Positions 5,074 through 5,900 of a stretch of DNA of 5,900 bases are shown here, one piece after another. Source of the stretch: Candidatus Methanoplasma sp. (lineage in GTDB: Archaea > Thermoplasmatota > Thermoplasmata > Methanomassiliicoccales > Methanomethylophilaceae); the NCBI GenBank assembly GCA_031271555.1, contig JAISVN010000095.1:1-5900 (forward strand). Direction: 5' to 3'. The position numbers and the translations under genes are program-made. Numbering within the stretch: position 1 is the stretch's first letter; every line of letters starts with the position of its first letter. The notes beneath the pieces were generated by a model. The model was given only the letters and a program-made list of their open reading frames with translations. It did no database searches and had not been told where the DNA came from.

Positions 5074-5898
5074 ATGGAGTACTCAATACAGGAATTGGAA
5101 AAAAAGGCCAACAGTCTCAGGCTTGATGTAATAGAATCGACTTCGGAGGCGAAGTCGGGGCATCCAGGAGGATCCCTTTCATCCGCAGACCTGATGGCCG
5201 CGCTGTATTTCCGCGTCATGAAACACGACCCGGCCGACCCGCAATGGGACGGCAGAGACCGTTTCATACTTTCAAAAGGCCACGCCGCACCCATATTGTA
5301 CGCAGCATTGGCCGAATCAGGATATTTCCCCAAAGAAGAGCTGATCACCCTCAGGAAGATGGGATCGAACCTTCAGGGACACCCGGTCAGAGGAAAGGTG
5401 CCGGGAGTGGAGATGTCCACCGGTTCCCTCGGACAGGGTCTCAGCATGGCATGCGGGATAGCTCTGGCAGGAAAGCTGGACGGGAAGGATCACAAAACAT
5501 TCTGCCTGCTCGGCGACGGGGAGCTTCAGAGCGGCCAGAACTGGGAGGCCGCAATGCTTGCCCATCATTATCATCTGAACAATCTTATCGCATTCGTCGA
5601 CCGCAACCGCCTGCAGATAACCGGCGATACGGAAACCGCGATGTCGCTCGACCCCCTCTCCGATAAATGGAGGGCGTTCGGGTGGAACGTGATCATCGTG
5701 GACGGACACAGCATCATGCAGATATTGGAAGCGTGTTCCAAAGCAGAGGATTCGGAGACGAACCCCACCGCGATAATCCTGAACACGGTGAAAGGGAAAG
5801 GAGTCTCCTTCATGGAGAACAACTATGAGGTCCACGGGAAGGCATGCAAACCCGATGAGATGGATCAGGCAGTGAAAGAGCTGAGGTGTAACCTATGA
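5074..5898 (+). CDS. Transketolase, N-terminal (thiamine diphosphate-binding) subunit
   Basis: A complete 274-residue N-terminal half of a split transketolase. With the C-terminal subunit it transfers two-carbon units between sugar phosphates in the non-oxidative pentose phosphate route, which many archaea use to make pentoses and erythrose 4-phosphate. Visible marks are SGHPGG (H30), LSKGHAAP (H70), QGHP (H103), STGSLGQGLS (115-124), and the diphosphate/metal motif from GDGELQSGQNWEA (G147-D148-G149) to VDRNRLQ (D176, N178). VKGKGVSFMEN and EVHGKA (H254) follow. The pyrimidine-binding half is absent, as expected for the split form. The ATG at 5074 is preferred: AGTGGT four bases before it is a weak Shine-Dalgarno match, whereas the GTG at 5065 has none. 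The gene starts 18 bases after pcn and its stop overlaps the next start as ATGA, indicating coupled synthesis of the two subunits. Confidence 0.95.
   Translation: MEYSIQELEKKANSLRLDVIESTSEAKSGHPGGSLSSADLMAALYFRVMKHDPADPQWDGRDRFILSKGHAAPILYAALAESGYFPKEELITLRKMGSNLQGHPVRGKVPGVEMSTGSLGQGLSMACGIALAGKLDGKDHKTFCLLGDGELQSGQNWEAAMLAHHYHLNNLIAFVDRNRLQITGDTETAMSLDPLSDKWRAFGWNVIIVDGHSIMQILEACSKAEDSETNPTAIILNTVKGKGVSFMENNYEVHGKACKPDEMDQAVKELRCNL
5883..5888 (+). promoter_or_regulatory. Shine-Dalgarno site for the next gene
   Basis: GAGGTG lies six bases before the ATG at 5895, inside the end of the transketolase N-terminal gene. It supports a new start at the ATGA overlap. Confidence 0.65.
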
Positions 5899-5900
5899 CC
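5895..5900 (+). CDS. Start of the next gene, probably transketolase C-terminal subunit
   Basis: Only two codons (Met-Thr) are visible before the window ends. The call rests on an ATGA overlap with the transketolase N-terminal gene, a well-spaced GAGGTG site, and the fact that archaeal split transketolases are normally encoded N-terminal subunit first, then C-terminal subunit. The product itself cannot be seen. Confidence 0.6.

Overview
The window looks archaeal, most likely euryarchaeal of the Thermoplasmata/Methanomassiliicoccales type. It encodes an archaeal-type PCNA, the transcript-cleavage factor TFS, a CPSF-like beta-CASP nuclease and a split transketolase. Upstream signals are also archaeal: AT-rich TATA-like boxes about 25-35 bases before the inferred transcript starts, and GGTGA/GAGGT Shine-Dalgarno sites. 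The lineage is inferred from gene content, moderate-to-high G+C, frequent ATA and AGG codons, and the absence of TAG among the six visible stop codons. It has not been checked by a search.

Layout. Bases 1-1385 lie on the minus strand. A 411-residue metallo-beta-lactamase/beta-CASP nuclease is followed, one base after its stop, by the start of nadC (quinolinate phosphoribosyltransferase), which runs off the left edge. Bases 1386-1582 form an AT-rich divergent intergenic region with two short inverted repeats and TATA-like stretches facing both ways. Everything to the right is on the plus strand. First comes a six-helix membrane protein with a long charged linker and a C-terminal domain resembling a degenerate Vsr/DUF559-type nuclease fold. 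A second, smaller unrecognised membrane protein has its own promoter. A compact cluster then follows: tfs (TTG start), pcn, the transketolase N-terminal subunit, and the first codons of the transketolase C-terminal subunit, which overlap the previous stop as ATGA.

How the genes work together. The right-hand cluster joins RNA polymerase rescue (TFS), the replication sliding clamp (PCNA) and non-oxidative pentose phosphate metabolism (transketolase), probably on one transcript from a promoter near 3950. The left-hand pair joins RNA processing/decay with NAD synthesis. The two membrane proteins between them have no assigned function and are the least understood part. I found no CRISPR array, insertion sequence, tRNA, rRNA or obvious mobile element. 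No new multi-gene system is convincingly visible; the best lead is the membrane-tethered nuclease-like protein.
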